Origin: Phymatolithon calcareum
Taxonomy: Eukaryota; Rhodophyta; Florideophyceae; Hapalidiales
Assembly: GCA_977006965.1 (NCBI GenBank)
Contig: OZ345356.1
Span: 2,108,001 to 2,172,000 of the forward strand
Length of the DNA: 64,000 nucleotides
Direction: 5' to 3'
The notes under the pieces are model-generated. The model searched no databases and was not told the DNA's origin. It was given only the letters and a program-made list of their open reading frames with translations. The position numbers and the translations under genes were made by a program. Positions 29,467 through 41,300 of the stretch are shown here, one piece after another (within the stretch, counting starts at the first letter, position 1; each line of letters begins with the position of its first letter).

Positions 29467-31517
29467 TCTTTTGCATAGGCGCAAAGCGCCGACACGGAGT
29501 CACTTGTCCCCCTATATTAAAGAAAGTGTCTGTTTGTGTGTCTGTCTGTCTGTTTGTTTGTCACCGTCTGCGCCTACTTAAATCTCATTAGGAGTATATA
29601 ACTAGATGAATCACGTTTCTTGGGTGTTTCGAAATTTAGCGATTATCATACTGTGTGTCATAACCCCGCCCAAGGCATCCGTATGTAAAAAATCGCATTT
29701 CGCTCATCTGCGCGGCGAATAGAATTTTTGTATGAAACATTTTTTTGAACAACAATGATTTTTGCATGTAAAACGTTTTCGGCCAATCACATTTACGAAC
29801 GGTGCTGCCAAGTGGGAGTGGAGTAACGTACCAATAGAATACGCAGAAATGGACAGTTGCAAATAATGCTCCCAATGAATTTGAACGTTACGTTTTTGTG
29901 AACGTATCCCTTACCTACTTAAGGTTCATCCGGCGCCCCCTCCCCCCTTCCCGAGGCGTGAAAATAATTGGTGACTTTGTTGCGCGTTCGCAATTCGGTA
30001 GCTTGGAGCTATTGATCCCCTGGTTCCGTCCGCCCGCTTGGACCGTGCTGACAGTCCCTCTCTGAGTGCGCTCTGTAAGCGTACGCCGGTCCAAGGGCCT
30101 CGGATTGCGGGGGATTTAGGATTGCTGTTGCGGTCCGAGGAGCCAATAACAGGCTCGGCCAGCCTGTCAAGCTACCCTGAGCGACGCGAAGACCAGCTCG
30201 AACAGAGTTCGAGTACGCACGGCAAGCAAAGTCATGCTTTTTCCTCATTTTCTTTGAAGATCTAGGCTCCTGGCAGAGAGAGTCTGCGCAAGGACCGTTG
30301 GCACGAAGTGGTAGTTTTTGATTCCGAGGGCTGTGTAGTTTTCGCTCTCTGGGTAAGTGCAGTCTGTCTGGTACCACCGGCACCATTACGATCGGTTGGC
30401 AGACTCTGCATATCTAAAGGTGAATTGAGAACCCTTGGCCACACTTTTCGAAGGCCATCAAACTCGTGTGCAGCTAAGCAGATATTTGAAAGGGTAAAGT
30501 GAGTGGTATTAGTTTTGAGTATTACTTAGAGGCAAGAATAGTCCGGGCAGATATCTAAAGAAGAAGAGAAATAAGTATGTCGGATGATGATATTGTTCCC
30601 CAACCTCCTCGAAAGGCGCAAAAGGTGACTGAGGACCAACTGCAGCGGCGTCGAGAGAAAAATGCCGAGGCTGCGCGAAGGAGAAGAGTGCAGGAGGATC
30701 CTGAGCAACGCAGATCGCGCTTAGATGCTGCTGCGACCGCGAGAGCTAGACGAAGGAGGGAAATCTCTGAGCAACGCACAACGCGCAAGGATGCTGATGC
30801 TGAAAGCACGCGTATAACGCGAGAGCTGGAGAATCCTGCGCAACGCAGAACGCAGCTGCCGCAAGAGCTAGAAAGTGAATCAGTGCACAAGGTTACGGAC
30901 GCAGATTTGCTATGCGCCTCTGTCTTCCATGGACTGGAGTCAAATTTCTCTGATGTGAGCTGGCGTACTTCAAGGGCGGTTCTGTCTACGGAAAACAGCA
31001 AACTGATTGAGATCAACGCCAGAGTAGGGTCAATATTTCCAGGAAACTACAAGAAGGTTCTGATCGCGACACAGTTGAAGAAGAAAATCAGAACGGTCTT
31101 CGATATCTAGCAGAGCTTCTCAATAGTCTTACGGCAGGGTCATCTCTACCAGACCATCGTCTTCAACTGAAAAAAGGATTTGTAGTGATTCTGCTCCGCA
31201 ATTTATATCCTCAGAAAGGACACGTGAACGGGGCAAGGTACATCGTGGAGGGCATGTCGAACAATCTCTTGCACTTGAAGGTTGCCGTAGGGTCTCATGC
31301 CGGAAGTCGACTCACTCTCCCAAGAGTTCCATGCAAGACCCGTTACGTAGTTTACAGAGAAGCATTGTCGAATACTTCGTTGTCTTAAATAAAGGTTCCA
31401 TTTCATTGTGCTTCATTTTTCGTTCCCTTTTTTAGTATGTATAGTAGTTCGACAATAGATAGAGTGAGTAAGGTAATGTAATATTATGATTACACATATC
31501 TCGCAATATTATACTAA
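29467..31517 (+). mobile_element. Helitron (non-autonomous, carrying a helicase remnant)
   Basis: Helitrons insert between A and T, start with TC and end with CTRR after a hairpin. Here TC at 29467-29468 follows an A, and a hairpin GGCGC-AAA-GCGCC lies just inside. At the other end CTAA (31514-31517) is preceded by the potential stem TAATATT (31479-31485) / AATATTA (31505-31511). Inside are pieces of a Pif1-type helicase. The next Helitron's 5' end begins right at 31518. The replication initiator (HUH) domain was not found, so it could only move with help. Confidence 0.6.
30577..31388 (+). pseudogene. Helitron Pif1-like helicase remnant (internally deleted, frameshifted)
   Basis: The ATG at 30577 opens a frame whose first 110 codons are Arg/Glu/Ala-rich tandem blocks (DPEQRRSRLDAAATARARRR). 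The frame then runs directly into the C-terminal part of a Pif1 helicase: AVLSTENSKLIEINARVGSI. After a frameshift near 31065 follow LAELLNSLTAGSSLPDHRLQ and LLRNLYPQKGHVNGARYIVE, ending with SRLTLPRVPC and a stop at 31386-31388. The HUH endonuclease, Walker A and Walker B parts are missing, so the middle of the gene was deleted. The order matches Helitron Rep/helicase proteins. It is non-functional. Confidence 0.72.
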
Positions 31518-31980
31518 TCACACATCATAGGCGCGAAGCGCCTATACGGATCAAGTTGTCCCCTACTTCTAAATCGCTGTGCGTTTGTGTGTGTGTGTCT
31601 TTAGATTCTCATTGGTTACATTTTTACAAGATAAGGTTCAACAGGGTGGATTTGTACTGAGGTGAGGGATCACTCCGAAATCTCCAGTGTTTTTCTTTTT
31701 CTGGGAAATCTAGAAAATCTATTGGCTGTATGCAGCAACGTTTATATTCTGTTACGTGACTGTGTTCGTTTGTTACATAAAATTACTATATATGTCGTTA
31801 CAAAGTTGTGTGTGTGCCCGTTACAAGTTTCGAGCTTGAGTGCTGTATATTAGGGAGTAAGAAATTTTTGCCGCCCGACAAATATATTGGTAGACTTTTT
31901 GCGGGTTGACAACTCGGCTGTTTGAGACCACCTGGTCATCGGACCGGACCGCTCGAAGAGTCTGGACTATAATTGATTTT
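31518..31980 (+). mobile_element. 5' end of a second Helitron, head-to-tail with the first
   Basis: It starts TCACACATC and then has the perfect hairpin ATAGGCGC-GAA-GCGCCTAT at 31527-31545. A GTTGTCCCC segment, a GT-rich run and a segment at 31860-31960 that resembles 29950-30020 in the first copy follow. The 3' end was not found; it blends into unrelated sequence after about 31980. Confidence 0.5.
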
Positions 31981-32194
31981 TTTAGTTAATTTGCTTTTTA
32001 GTTTAATTAGCTTTTTATTACCATATTAATAATTACGGTTCAGGGGACCAGTGGGGTGCAGAGATTGGCACTGCTACACCCCACATTCTGTTTTTGTATC
32101 TGCCTTCCTTACGTGTCCGTAAGGAACCGCGACCGGACACGTGGGGATCTGTCAGAGCCCGATTCGCGGTCCCCTTCCTTCTTTTTGCTTTCCT

Positions 32195-32355
32195 CATCAT
32201 TCATCTCACGCGTCATCAGGACGCCTATTTCTACAACTTCCCTTTTCCTTCTCTTCTTTCTCTTCTCTTTCTTCACTTCATTCATTCATTCTTTTGTCTC
32301 TCTCGCACTTTTTCTCTCCTCCGGTCTTCTCTGAGCAGAGTAGCGTCGGCTTCTT
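32195..32355 (+). repeat. repeat end, + copy of an inverted pair
   Basis: It contains CTCTCCTCCGGTCTTCTCTG and AGCAGAGTAGCGTCGG and ends in GCCTGGCGCTACA, directly at the point where the dead membrane-protein gene copy begins. The inverted copy lies at 32831-33035. An end in ...ACA is typical of LTRs, so these could be ends of solo LTRs, but I could not define the other end. Confidence 0.45.
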
Positions 32356-32590
32356 GTGAGCCTGGCGCTACATCATCATTACGGGATCGATATGAAGAGA
32401 TGCACCAGCAGCAGGCTCAGCAACATCGGGGGCAGCTGCAATGAATCCAAGCTGGAAAACTGCGCGTCGCAAGTACAAGGCCAAAAGAAGGAGAAGGATC
32501 CCACCGCGTACAGCCGAACTATTTTCATGCGTCTAGAAACGGATTTCATTATAACAAGCAGTGGCCAAAGAACCATGATGAGCCCTGTTA

Positions 32591-33936
32591 AAGCAAAGAT
32601 TCTGCAACCAACTGTGCATGATGCTATGCGAGCATGCCATTCTCTCGTATTATTGGGTGGCCAAACATGTTAACTATCGACGTGAAGTTACACGCACAGC
32701 CACTACTTACAGAAATAGTATTCTCTCGAGATCCTCATTCCAGCTTCAGATTTAGTACTACTTTAGCCTGTTCAGTTTTTCCTTCTAACCGAAAGGGAAG
32801 ACAACAGAACATCAACCTAAAACAAACACCGTGTAGCTCCAGGCTAACCAAAACCCGACGCTACTCTGCTCAGAGAAGACCGGAGGAGAGAAAATTGCGG
32901 GAGAAACAAAAAGAATGAATGACTGAAGAGAAGAAAGAAAAGAGAAAGAAGAGAAAACAAGAAACGAAGAGAAGGAAAAGGGGAGTGGTAGAAAGTGGCG
33001 TTTTGATGACGCGCGAGATATATGATGAGGAACGCAAACAGGAATGGTGTGAAGCGTTGACGATGTCGGGAACGTTGGATGATGGCGACCTTGGATGTGC
33101 CGTCAACTTCGGACAGTGTACCGAAAAGGAACAACGCAGGTGTTCGGCGCGTTAAGGGGAGCAACTCCACACTGGATTGTGTGGCGAAGCGCCTCTGCGC
33201 GAGAATAGACGGGTGGATTCGACGTCGTCTTTGAGACGGCGACCTTGGAAGGGCCGTCGATCTTGAGGCGAATGCACGAAAAGAAAAGCGACGGATCTGT
33301 CGCTGGGTTCCCGCCGTACCGGCTTGCACGGAAGAAGAAGCGATCAGAAAGGGGTAGAAAGTCTCCGACTCCGCGTGGTCAAGGGAATTCATAGGCTTTA
33401 TGCGTGTAGGATCCAAGAACTCGAGCCGAAATCCAGAAACCTCCACCTTCCTTTACTAAGAGGAAGGGCAAACTATCTTATATACTACTAGCGAAGCAAA
33501 AACAAAAGTTCTACATGCGCATGGGACTCGTTGCACGTGTGGCCCAGTGGATCACCTAGACAAGGAAACTAGAGTCGCGTGCCTCTGCTTCGGCGTTCCA
33601 TGTGGATCACGATGAAAGGTCGTGTCGTACAGTCGCGAGAAACAAAACGCTTACTGCATTCCTTGCAGACCCCGACTTGCTGTCCGGGAATGTGGCAGCA
33701 ACGGGAAAAGAAATGCAGCGGGCGCGACACACCGTAATAAACAAGAACGTCAACTTCTTGTTTCCACCCCGTTTCACTTTGTGATCTATCCAAGCAAGCA
33801 ACCTCAGTTGGCTCTCTTTTCCGCGATCGCCACGATATTTTCCGTGGGTTCCCGGCATGGCGTCAGTGTACCCCCGACGCCTGATCCATTTCGTTTTGAC
33901 GATATCGTCGGCATTAATGACGAATTTCATCACGCC
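32591..33936. mobile_element. insertion within the dead gene copy, probably LTR-related
   Basis: The insert begins TGTTAAAGC next to GCCC and ends ...CA shortly before another GCCC. This hints at a TG...CA element with a short target duplication, but the duplication is too short to be sure. It contains the inverted copy (32831-33035) of the repeat end found at 32195-32355. The rest has no clear pol genes. Confidence 0.4.
32831..33035 (-). repeat. repeat end, inverted copy
   Basis: It starts TGTAGCTCCAGGC on the + strand and is inverted relative to 32195-32355 over some 170 bases, including ACGCTACTCTGCTCAGAGAA. Confidence 0.55.
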
Positions 33937-34736
33937 CGGTGGTGAGAAGGTCAACGAATACACTATGGATGCTGGAGGGTGCCAGGATCGGTTGTGATGT
34001 GAGTCCAGCATCAATACTAGCGATGAGGACGCATGCAGTAAGAATGATCCAAAGCACGGCAAGGGAGACGTTCAGGTTCCAGAAAATGACATGCATCTTG
34101 GTACACGAGCGCTGCTTCAGGAAATCACATTCAGTGCTGAACACAACTGGGCGTGCTATAAGGACGAACTGCCCACCCTGAAGAACGACCCAGAATGCAA
34201 TTGAGGTCATTATGCTCATGGCACTGAAGAAGCGGGCGACGCCGACTGAGATGCCGGGGATCATATGGTGGAGGATCTTCGAGATGGAGAGTCGATGAAG
34301 ACATACCAGCCAAGAACGATTTGGGATGCGATGAGTGTGGCAGTGAGAGTTCTATTGTAGTCGCCGGACAGAGCGGCTGCGAGGCCGACGCAAAGACGAA
34401 AGAGCCCGACAATGACCTCAAAGACACCACCAAGAAATTTCGTTTCAAATCGGTTAGGGCCCCTTGCAGGAGAAGGGATTTAGTGCTGATGGGGCGTCAT
34501 GCTGGAGGAAAAGGACGACTCCATCGTTTGCCACGAGAGTTGACCACTTCGCCAGAAGGAATCCGGCTTCAATGAACTCGTGGAGATTACTTGGTTTGTG
34601 CTCCTGACGCTTCGGATTCTGGGCACCAGGTTTGAAGTGATCGGACATTGTGAGTGATGAGGATGGAAGTGCTGCGGTGCTGCAAAACTTGGCGCAGAAC
34701 TGGCAGCAACTTATTTAAAAACAAGGTTTTTTCTTG

Positions 34737-35045
34737 CTAAACGAGCTGGTTAAACAGAGCTGAGTGGTTCCGGAAAACCCAAGGTCTTGTGAACAATTCA
34801 TTGATTTGTCTCTTACAGTTGGGTGTAATGTGGAAATTCCCTGCAAATTTTATGATACTAGTATTTTCTATAATTTCAGAAAATTTTTTGGAACTCTCTG
34901 ATTTTGCAAAGTATCCGCAATGAACGCAAGGCAATTTTAAATTGGTTGCGTCAGGCTTGAGGAGAGGAACAAAATGGTACAAGATTTGCCATGCAGAAGG
35001 GTGTGGAACCAATTTCTTTAATTTTTCATGTTGGGCCGGCGACAC
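34737..35045 (-). other. unidentified open frame, possible coding relic
   Basis: The frame is open for 102 codons but without an ATG at its start. It has a natural-looking composition (HPSAWQILYHFVPLLKPDAT, then LPCVHCGYFAKSES with a CxxC). I do not recognise it. It could be a remnant of a transposase or of a host exon, or chance. Confidence 0.2.
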
Positions 35046-35194
35046 AATGCTTTCTGAGGTATGATACTGGTCAGTTTAAATTTATACGGATCCACGAAGA
35101 AGCGTCAATGAGCTATAAGGACAATGCATCAATGCAAAATTGGCCAGGCGTTGTATTTCTGTTTAATTGACTCTCCCTTTGTCAAATATCAGCG

Positions 35195-35490
35195 TTGGTA
35201 CCTTTTAAATAAAAATCTACCTTTCCTTTTATTCTTTGTCATTTATCATTGGACCTGAGAGACTTTTAGTTGCGCTACAATCCTTCTCTTACGGGCTCAT
35301 TATTTAGTTTATTTCGGATATGTTCTTTGGACAGGCGCTGTCGTACAGTAGCAAAACTTTAGTTACAGTTATTTTGATGAGTTATTCAGAAATGAAATTA
35401 TATCCTGAATAAAGACAAGTTAGATGCCAAAACTGAACGAGAAAGTGTTTCATTTGACTCTTGGGTTTTTACTGTTTACTGGAGCAAATG
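35195..35490. repeat. LINE tail end (35195-35216) and REP1 fragment (35335-35490)
   Basis: GGTACCTTTTAAATAAAAAT matches type-B LINE tails. The later part, with GTCGTACAGTAGCAAAACTT and TTATTTTGATGAGTTATT, is a diverged piece of REP1 (compare 3860-3990). The stretch 35500-35820 holds nothing I can identify. Confidence 0.5.
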
Positions 35491-35823
35491 GGAGTATTCT
35501 TTCTTCCTTTTAATGCAGGTTTCGGAGCTTCCCTAGAACAACTCCCCATCCTTACGGCTGTTGGAAGTATGTCAACGTGGAGCACTATTCCCAGCATAGT
35601 TCCTTGTCTAGGTTTGATCTCGGTACACGTATACACGTGTCAATTGGAACAGGAAGTTGTCTTAGAATATTCAATCAAGATGATTGTCACTTACACGTAT
35701 GATAAGTATATGTGATTAGATTATGATAGATTTGTTTAGGGTTATTGGGCCTCCGTTGTCAACAAGGAAGGGCCCATACTTGGTTTCGGACCAAATTTGA
35801 TCCAAGCCGAATCTTATGCCTAT

Positions 35824-36154
35824 TGTGGGGATAAAAAGAGAGAGAAAGAGAGAGAGATGATTTTGTTTGTTTTTGTTGGGAGGGCTCTTTGGTGCGGACC
35901 GTGAGCTGCCTTCCTTCTCGCCGACGGTCGAAGTAGGATACTATATAACTAGCGCTCGGTTTTGCCGGAGCTCTTGCGAGCAGCACCCAGCTCACTGTAA
36001 GACTAACTAAACGAGGGGACAATTAAAAAAATATAACTCTATTGGAGATCTGCCTTCGTCGGCGAATTTGTAAACGGTACACCGCCCACCTGGCGACATC
36101 GGCAAGCAACCGGATGCGCCGGGTATGATAATAACAGCAATGATTCCTTCGGCA
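35824..36154 (-). repeat. 3' LTR of the reverse-strand gypsy element
   Basis: 331 bases, on the element's strand starting TGCCGAAGGAATC and ending TTTTTATCCCCACA. It differs from the other LTR (42966-43298) by only a few bases and small indels in a GA-rich run. It contains TATATAACTAGC (+ strand near 35941), which may overlap the promoter. Confidence 0.85.
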
Positions 36155-38375
36155 CGACGCCGGCGATCTCACCACCTACAACAGCATCGTGCAATCCGAC
36201 ATGACACACAATCGCCGCAAACGACTGCAAGGCGGCACGGAACATCGGGGCGGGACCGGCTGCCTCGAACATGGAACCGGCAAACTTTGTACGTGCGCTA
36301 GTGGGACGAGTTGGCGACTTGCGCGGCGGACTTGCACTGGGACCTCTGGACTGACGCACGGGGTTCTACCAGTCTCTTCTCGGCGCGTGGGCATTTGCAC
36401 GGGGTGGCGGCTTGGCGAAGGTCGTGCGGATTGCGATGTGTATGTGTCGCGAGGGGAGGAATTCACGCCGGGCACGGCGGCAGGGGCCGGCCGCTGGATG
36501 CGGATGATATGTCGGTTGGCTGAGTGTATGTGCTGCTGGCGCTGTACTGCTGCGGTGGCGGGGTCCAGTGGTTTACTTTGGCGGTTGTGTCCAGTGGGGG
36601 TTTTTGCATCACGAGTACGGTCGCTAATGGTGCTCCGGTCAGACCGTCGAGATTGCCCACCGCGAGCGAGAATGGGTCCGCACCGCGCGAATGGCGCGCA
36701 ATTGAAAAACCCAAGGATTCGATCGATCTTGGATCTTTACATGTGGTTTGACGCGGGTGCAAGTACTGCGCGCGGCGACGCGGTACTTGTGCAATCGTGC
36801 ATATTGCGTGTCCATGGCAATGGATTTCTCTTCCCGGACGAGGTGGTGCGTGGATTCAGTTTCTGCCCTACAAAAATCCTGTGCACGGAAAAATGAGTGG
36901 AGCGCCTATCCGCGCTGCCATTGTTAGCTAAGCTCGATGGATGAATGAGCCACGCGGTTATTTAGCAGCAATTGGCATGACGGAGTCAAGCCAGCGGCCC
37001 GCACGTTGTCTTCGACGACAACGGTGTATGCACCGGTTGGTGGGTACTGCGTGGCAGATGGGCGATATGTCGGGATCGATGACCTCGATGGGGGCGGCGG
37101 GGTTCTTCGATGGCAGTGGTCTTGTACGGTTGCCGTGCATGCATTCGTTCCATCGGCAATGCTTTCGTCAGCAGGAGCGGCCTTCGTGTCCTATTGACCA
37201 GACGCCGGTGGATGAGGGGCAGATTGATGAATTGCCGGTTTGGGAGAAAAAGTGAGACTGATGAATGATGGGAATGGAGGATGTTGTCGCGGTGGTGGTG
37301 GTGCTGTGCAGGGTTGGTGGCCGATTTGGCGACGACGGATGGGTTGGAAGAGGATGGTGGAGCCGGTTGCGTGGAAGACGGAAAAGGTCTGTTCTTCGTT
37401 GGTGACCTGTTGTGCATTTTCGTTAGTGCAGGTCGGTCGCTAACTTCTGCAAATCAGGTGCGATACAGGGGCTGACACATATCGGTCTCGGAGTGGTCGG
37501 CAACGGGTCGGTATCGGTGGCAGCCATTAGAAGCAAGAAGGAAGTGATGCGAAGGACGAAAGAAACTGGAACCCGAAGAGAGGATAATGGAAACCGATGT
37601 TATTGTGAGTGTTTTGACACTGTTTTTATGAAGCGCTTCACTGTTGAAGCGAGGTGGTCGACTTTTTTCTGATGATGCTTTTGGTACTGTCTTTGCGTGA
37701 CGACGATTCTGCAGGTAGCGACGGAGGCATGCGCGATGGCGAACTAGTCGTGTGAGAAACAGGACGATATGAACGATGGATGCTTCGCTGTTTTTGCCGT
37801 TGGTTCTAATGACATTTGATATTGTGCCGGCGGCGGGATGGACTTCAGGAGCTGCTCGACGAAATGATCTGCTTAAGGCCTCTCCTCACTCCTGTGGTGA
37901 CGTACTTCGTACATGTGTCACGCTTTCTCTGGCGTGAGTGCGGTAGTGGACAACGGCTGACGGCTGATCGTTGGATCTCGTGAGGTTACACGCAACCTTT
38001 CGCTATCAATGCCTCGGTCTATTGAGGGCCCCCGAGTGGTCTCGGGAGAGCAGATGTGTCCGGTCTTGGCTTCGGCCTCGATGTTGTAATCCTCCCCCAC
38101 TACCAAGCACGATATCGGTTCGCCGATGCGGAGATGATTCAGGATGGAGGGCGGAGCACAGCGAATCTGCTGGTGGGCAGATCGTGTCCTATGCGAAATA
38201 CCTCAAACTTTTTCCTTCTGTTGCCGGCGTGGTTGATGGCCAAAGAGCGCGAACGGTGATCGTGGTGGATATTGATGATTGTGGAGCATTGTGGTTGAGC
38301 GGTGGAAGTGGCATGGACGGATGGTTACAGTACATGAATGCGGACTGGAGGCAATGGTTTGAAGGCTCCTCACGA
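36155..38375. other. 2.2-kb non-pol region between pol and the 3' LTR
   Basis: It lies inside the LTR element but encodes none of the usual proteins. Reading frames on both strands are GC-rich and of odd composition. The only recognisable item is a half RING-like motif at 36941-37255 on the opposite strand. No polypurine tract is evident next to the LTR at 36155. The region may be captured host DNA or an unrecognised extra gene. Confidence 0.5.
36941..37255 (+). CDS. possible RING-type zinc-finger fragment, antisense in the gypsy element
   Basis: The ATG at 36941 opens a 104-codon frame. Near its end is LPCMHSFHRQCFRQQERPSC followed by PID, matching the second half of RING-H2 fingers (C-x-H-x2-H-x2-C ... 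C-P). RING proteins act as ubiquitin ligases. The first Cys pair is not clear in this frame, so it could be a gene fragment, or the motif could be chance. It runs opposite to the retrotransposon. There is no sign of a promoter. Confidence 0.3.
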   Translation: MNEPRGYLAAIGMTESSQRPARCLRRQRCMHRLVGTAWQMGDMSGSMTSMGAAGFFDGSGLVRLPCMHSFHRQCFRQQERPSCPIDQTPVDEGQIDELPVWEKK

Positions 38376-41300
38376 CTACGATCGACGAACCGGTTCGTTT
38401 CGCTCTCTCTGGTGGTATCGTGCGAGGCGACGTGCGTGGATACCGCGGCGCGATCGGCGCCCGGTCGGTGATTGTAGTGCGTAACGAGGATGATCCGCGG
38501 CGGTAACACGATAAGGACCTGACCACTTGTATGTACCGAACGGAAGCTTGGTTCCCATCTATGCCTTGTAGTTGTACATCACAACATCGTCGCCGACTTT
38601 AAAAGTTTGTACGTCTGATTTTTCTGCCGGGAAAATCCCGTCTGCGTGTCTGGCGTGAATTGTGGTGACTTCAACAAAGCGGGCCTTATCCGGCCGATGT
38701 GAAGCGTCATGCATGCGATATTCGGCGAATCTTGGCGCGACACCGTATAGAAGTTCGAAAGGAGAAAAGCCACTCCGGTTTGGGCGACGACGGTATCCTG
38801 CCAGCACTGATGGAAGGGCTTTATCCCAGTTTTTCGTGGCCTTTCCAATAGATTTGTGCAGACCGGCTTTCAAAGTGCGAACCATTCTTTCGGCTCTTCC
38901 ATTAGATGACGGCGAGTAAGGTGAAACGAAGCGCCATGTGGTGTGGATCTTGCCGGCGTAGTCTTGTGTGTGTGCCGCTGTGAACTGCGTACCGTTGTCG
39001 CTTAGGATGTTACGAGGGGTACCGTAGTGCTGCACGATGTGCTCGCGGATAAACTTGACGACATCCGTGCTGAGGGCGTTTGGAAGCGCGGCAGCTATCG
39101 GCCATCCGGTTAAGTGCTCAACTCCGATAAGGAGGTAGCGATTTCCGTTAAGCGAACGAGGCAGCGGTCCAGCGAAGTCCAGCGACCATGTATCGAAGAT
39201 ACCGCTTACTGGCTGGTGTTGAGTTGAATTGTACTTGGTGTACGGTTTGCTCTTCTGGCACTCATCGCATGTGCGAACGTACTTAGCGACATCGTTCCGC
39301 ATCGAGGGCCACCAGTAGCGGTCGGAGATTATTTTGTATGTAGCGCGGAAGTCCCAATGCCCGATGTCGTCATGAAGAGAAATAATGACCTCTTCCCGGT
39401 TTTCAACGTCTGGGATATACCGGGCACCCTTCTTTGTGCGCCGGAACAGCTTCGACCCTGTCACAATAAAATTCTTCGCCTTCTTCTTAATGGCTCGTGA
39501 GTATCCCGGTGCCTTGATACCGGGACTTTGAAATGTCTCTAGGTACTTGGCGACTTCCATACGCGACTCCTCGACGGATCCGCTGTATGAAACCATAGCG
39601 CAAGGCTCCGGTCGGTGCTTTCCATGGTTGCATTGGTGTCGGGAACAATAGTCTGCGTTCCCATTAGACTTTCCCCTCCGGTATTGGACTTCTAAATCGT
39701 AATCTGCAAGGAAGCAGAGCCATCGAGCGATTCTTCCGTGCGGATCCTCTTTGTTGAACGTGTTCTGGAGTGCTTGATGATCGGAGAAAAGGATAACTCG
39801 GTTGGATAACAGAAAGTGCCGGAACTTCTTAAAGGCGAACACAACTGCAAAGGCCTCACGTTCGAAATTGCTGTAGTTACGTTCGGCTGAGGACAGTGAT
39901 CGACTGACGTACTGCACTGGATGTTCACGACCGTCCTCATCAAGCAGCGATAAAACCGCTCCAAATGCTTGTGACGAGGCGTCCGTAGAGACAATGAATA
40001 GTTTATCCATTACGGGGAACGACAGAATCGGAGCTCCGCACAGGGCGTTACGAAGACACTCAAATGCGTCCTCCATAGCGCCGGTCCGTTCGAAGTCAAC
40101 GTTGACAGAAGTTTTCTCGTAGAGAGGGCGCGCTATCTTTGCGAAACCGTTGATGAAGCGTCGGTAGTAAGAGGCTAGACCCAAAAACGACCTCAGCTCT
40201 GTTCGTGTCTTCGGTCGCAGTGCATTCTGGATTATGTCGATCTTGTCTGCGTCGACCCGGATTCCATCCCCATCGAAAAGGTGACCGAGAAGCTTGATGC
40301 GAGTCTGAATAAACTGGCACTTCGTGATCTTCATACGCAGACCATGACTGGCAAGCTTGTTGAACATGGCATCAAGGTGCAGGAAATGTTCATCGACGCT
40401 CTTGGAGTGGACGACAATGTCGTCCAGATACACGCGGACAAAGTCCATGTCTTGAAAAAGCTGGTCCATCATTCTCTGGAATGTGGCTGGTGCTTTCATC
40501 AGGCCGAAGGGCATGACCTCAAACTGGAATGTCCCATACTTGCACACGAATGTCGTCTTCTCCTTACAAGCTTCAGACATTTTGATTTGCCAGAATCCAC
40601 TGAAGAGATCGACGGTAGAGAACACGGAACTGTCGAACAAATCTTCGATAATCTCATCCGGTCGCGGAAGGGGCCAACGATCCGGAGTCATGAGCTTGTT
40701 GAGTATCCTGAAATCGACGCAGAACCTCGGTGTGCCACCAGATTTGTTGGCAATGACGACAGGGAAGGACCAGGCTGACGATGCAGGACGGATAATGCCA
40801 GCGTCGAGCATGCGCTCAACCTCCTTCTTGACAATATCGTTGTGCATCGGTGGAAGACGGCGAGCACGATGATAGATTGGATTGTCGGAAGAAAGAGAGA
40901 ATGAATGCGTTGTGGGAACGGTGGATGGACGAAGATCATCGAGTGACTCAGCGACTATATCGTGAGCCTGCAGTAAAGAAACGAGCTTGTTTTGGGACGC
41001 GTTGTCTAAGTGGGAGGTTTTCTGGTAGATGACGGGTTCTTTAAAGGGAAGTTCTTCCTCATGACCGATCACATTCAGGGCAAGGACCATACCTTCATCA
41101 TCGGCGTCGGAACCAAGGTTCTGGTCAAAGTCGGAGTCGAAGTCGGAGTCTGCACTGGAATCGGAATCACTCTCCGACTCGGAAGTAAACTCTTCTTCAT
41201 CGGTGGAGTCGAAGTCACGCGATTCGTGGACAAGATTGAGCCTAACCGTCTCTCCACCGTACTTTATTTTGACGATGCTGCGTCCGAGGTCCATCTTGGT

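Larger units (their letters stand above)
32356..34648 (-). pseudogene. dead copy of the membrane-protein gene, split by a 1.35-kb insertion
   Basis: The 5' part lies at 33937-34648 (MSDHFKPGAQNPKRQEHKPS..., SFRSLSGS- and CDFLKQRSCTKMHVIFWNLN segments in several frames). The 3' part lies at 32356-32590 (IVRLYAVGSFSFFW). Both are clearly homologous to the intact gene at 10579-11586 but contain frameshifts, and the match breaks at GATGAGCCC (32590) and resumes at GGTGGTGAGAAGG (33940). It confirms the start codon of the intact copy. It shows that this gene, like the peroxidases, was duplicated locally and that one copy died. Confidence 0.8.

Noticed and set aside
32844-33446. 200-codon reverse-strand frame
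   Set aside because: The last 80 codons are the translation of the inverted repeat and are Phe/Leu/Ser-rich; no start or motif that supports a gene.
33543-33553. tRNA A-box match TGGCCCAGTGG
   Set aside because: No B-box or pairing stems at suitable distance.
36189-36896. 235-codon forward frame in the gypsy 3' region
   Set aside because: Odd Cys/Arg/Gly-rich composition, other frames open over it, no motif.
4931-38561. Possible alternative genetic code with TAG read as glutamine
   Set aside because: Several TAGs replace CAG, but TGA equally replaces CGA/CGG and TGG in the same repeats. Intact genes give no in-frame TAG. Transition decay explains all cases.
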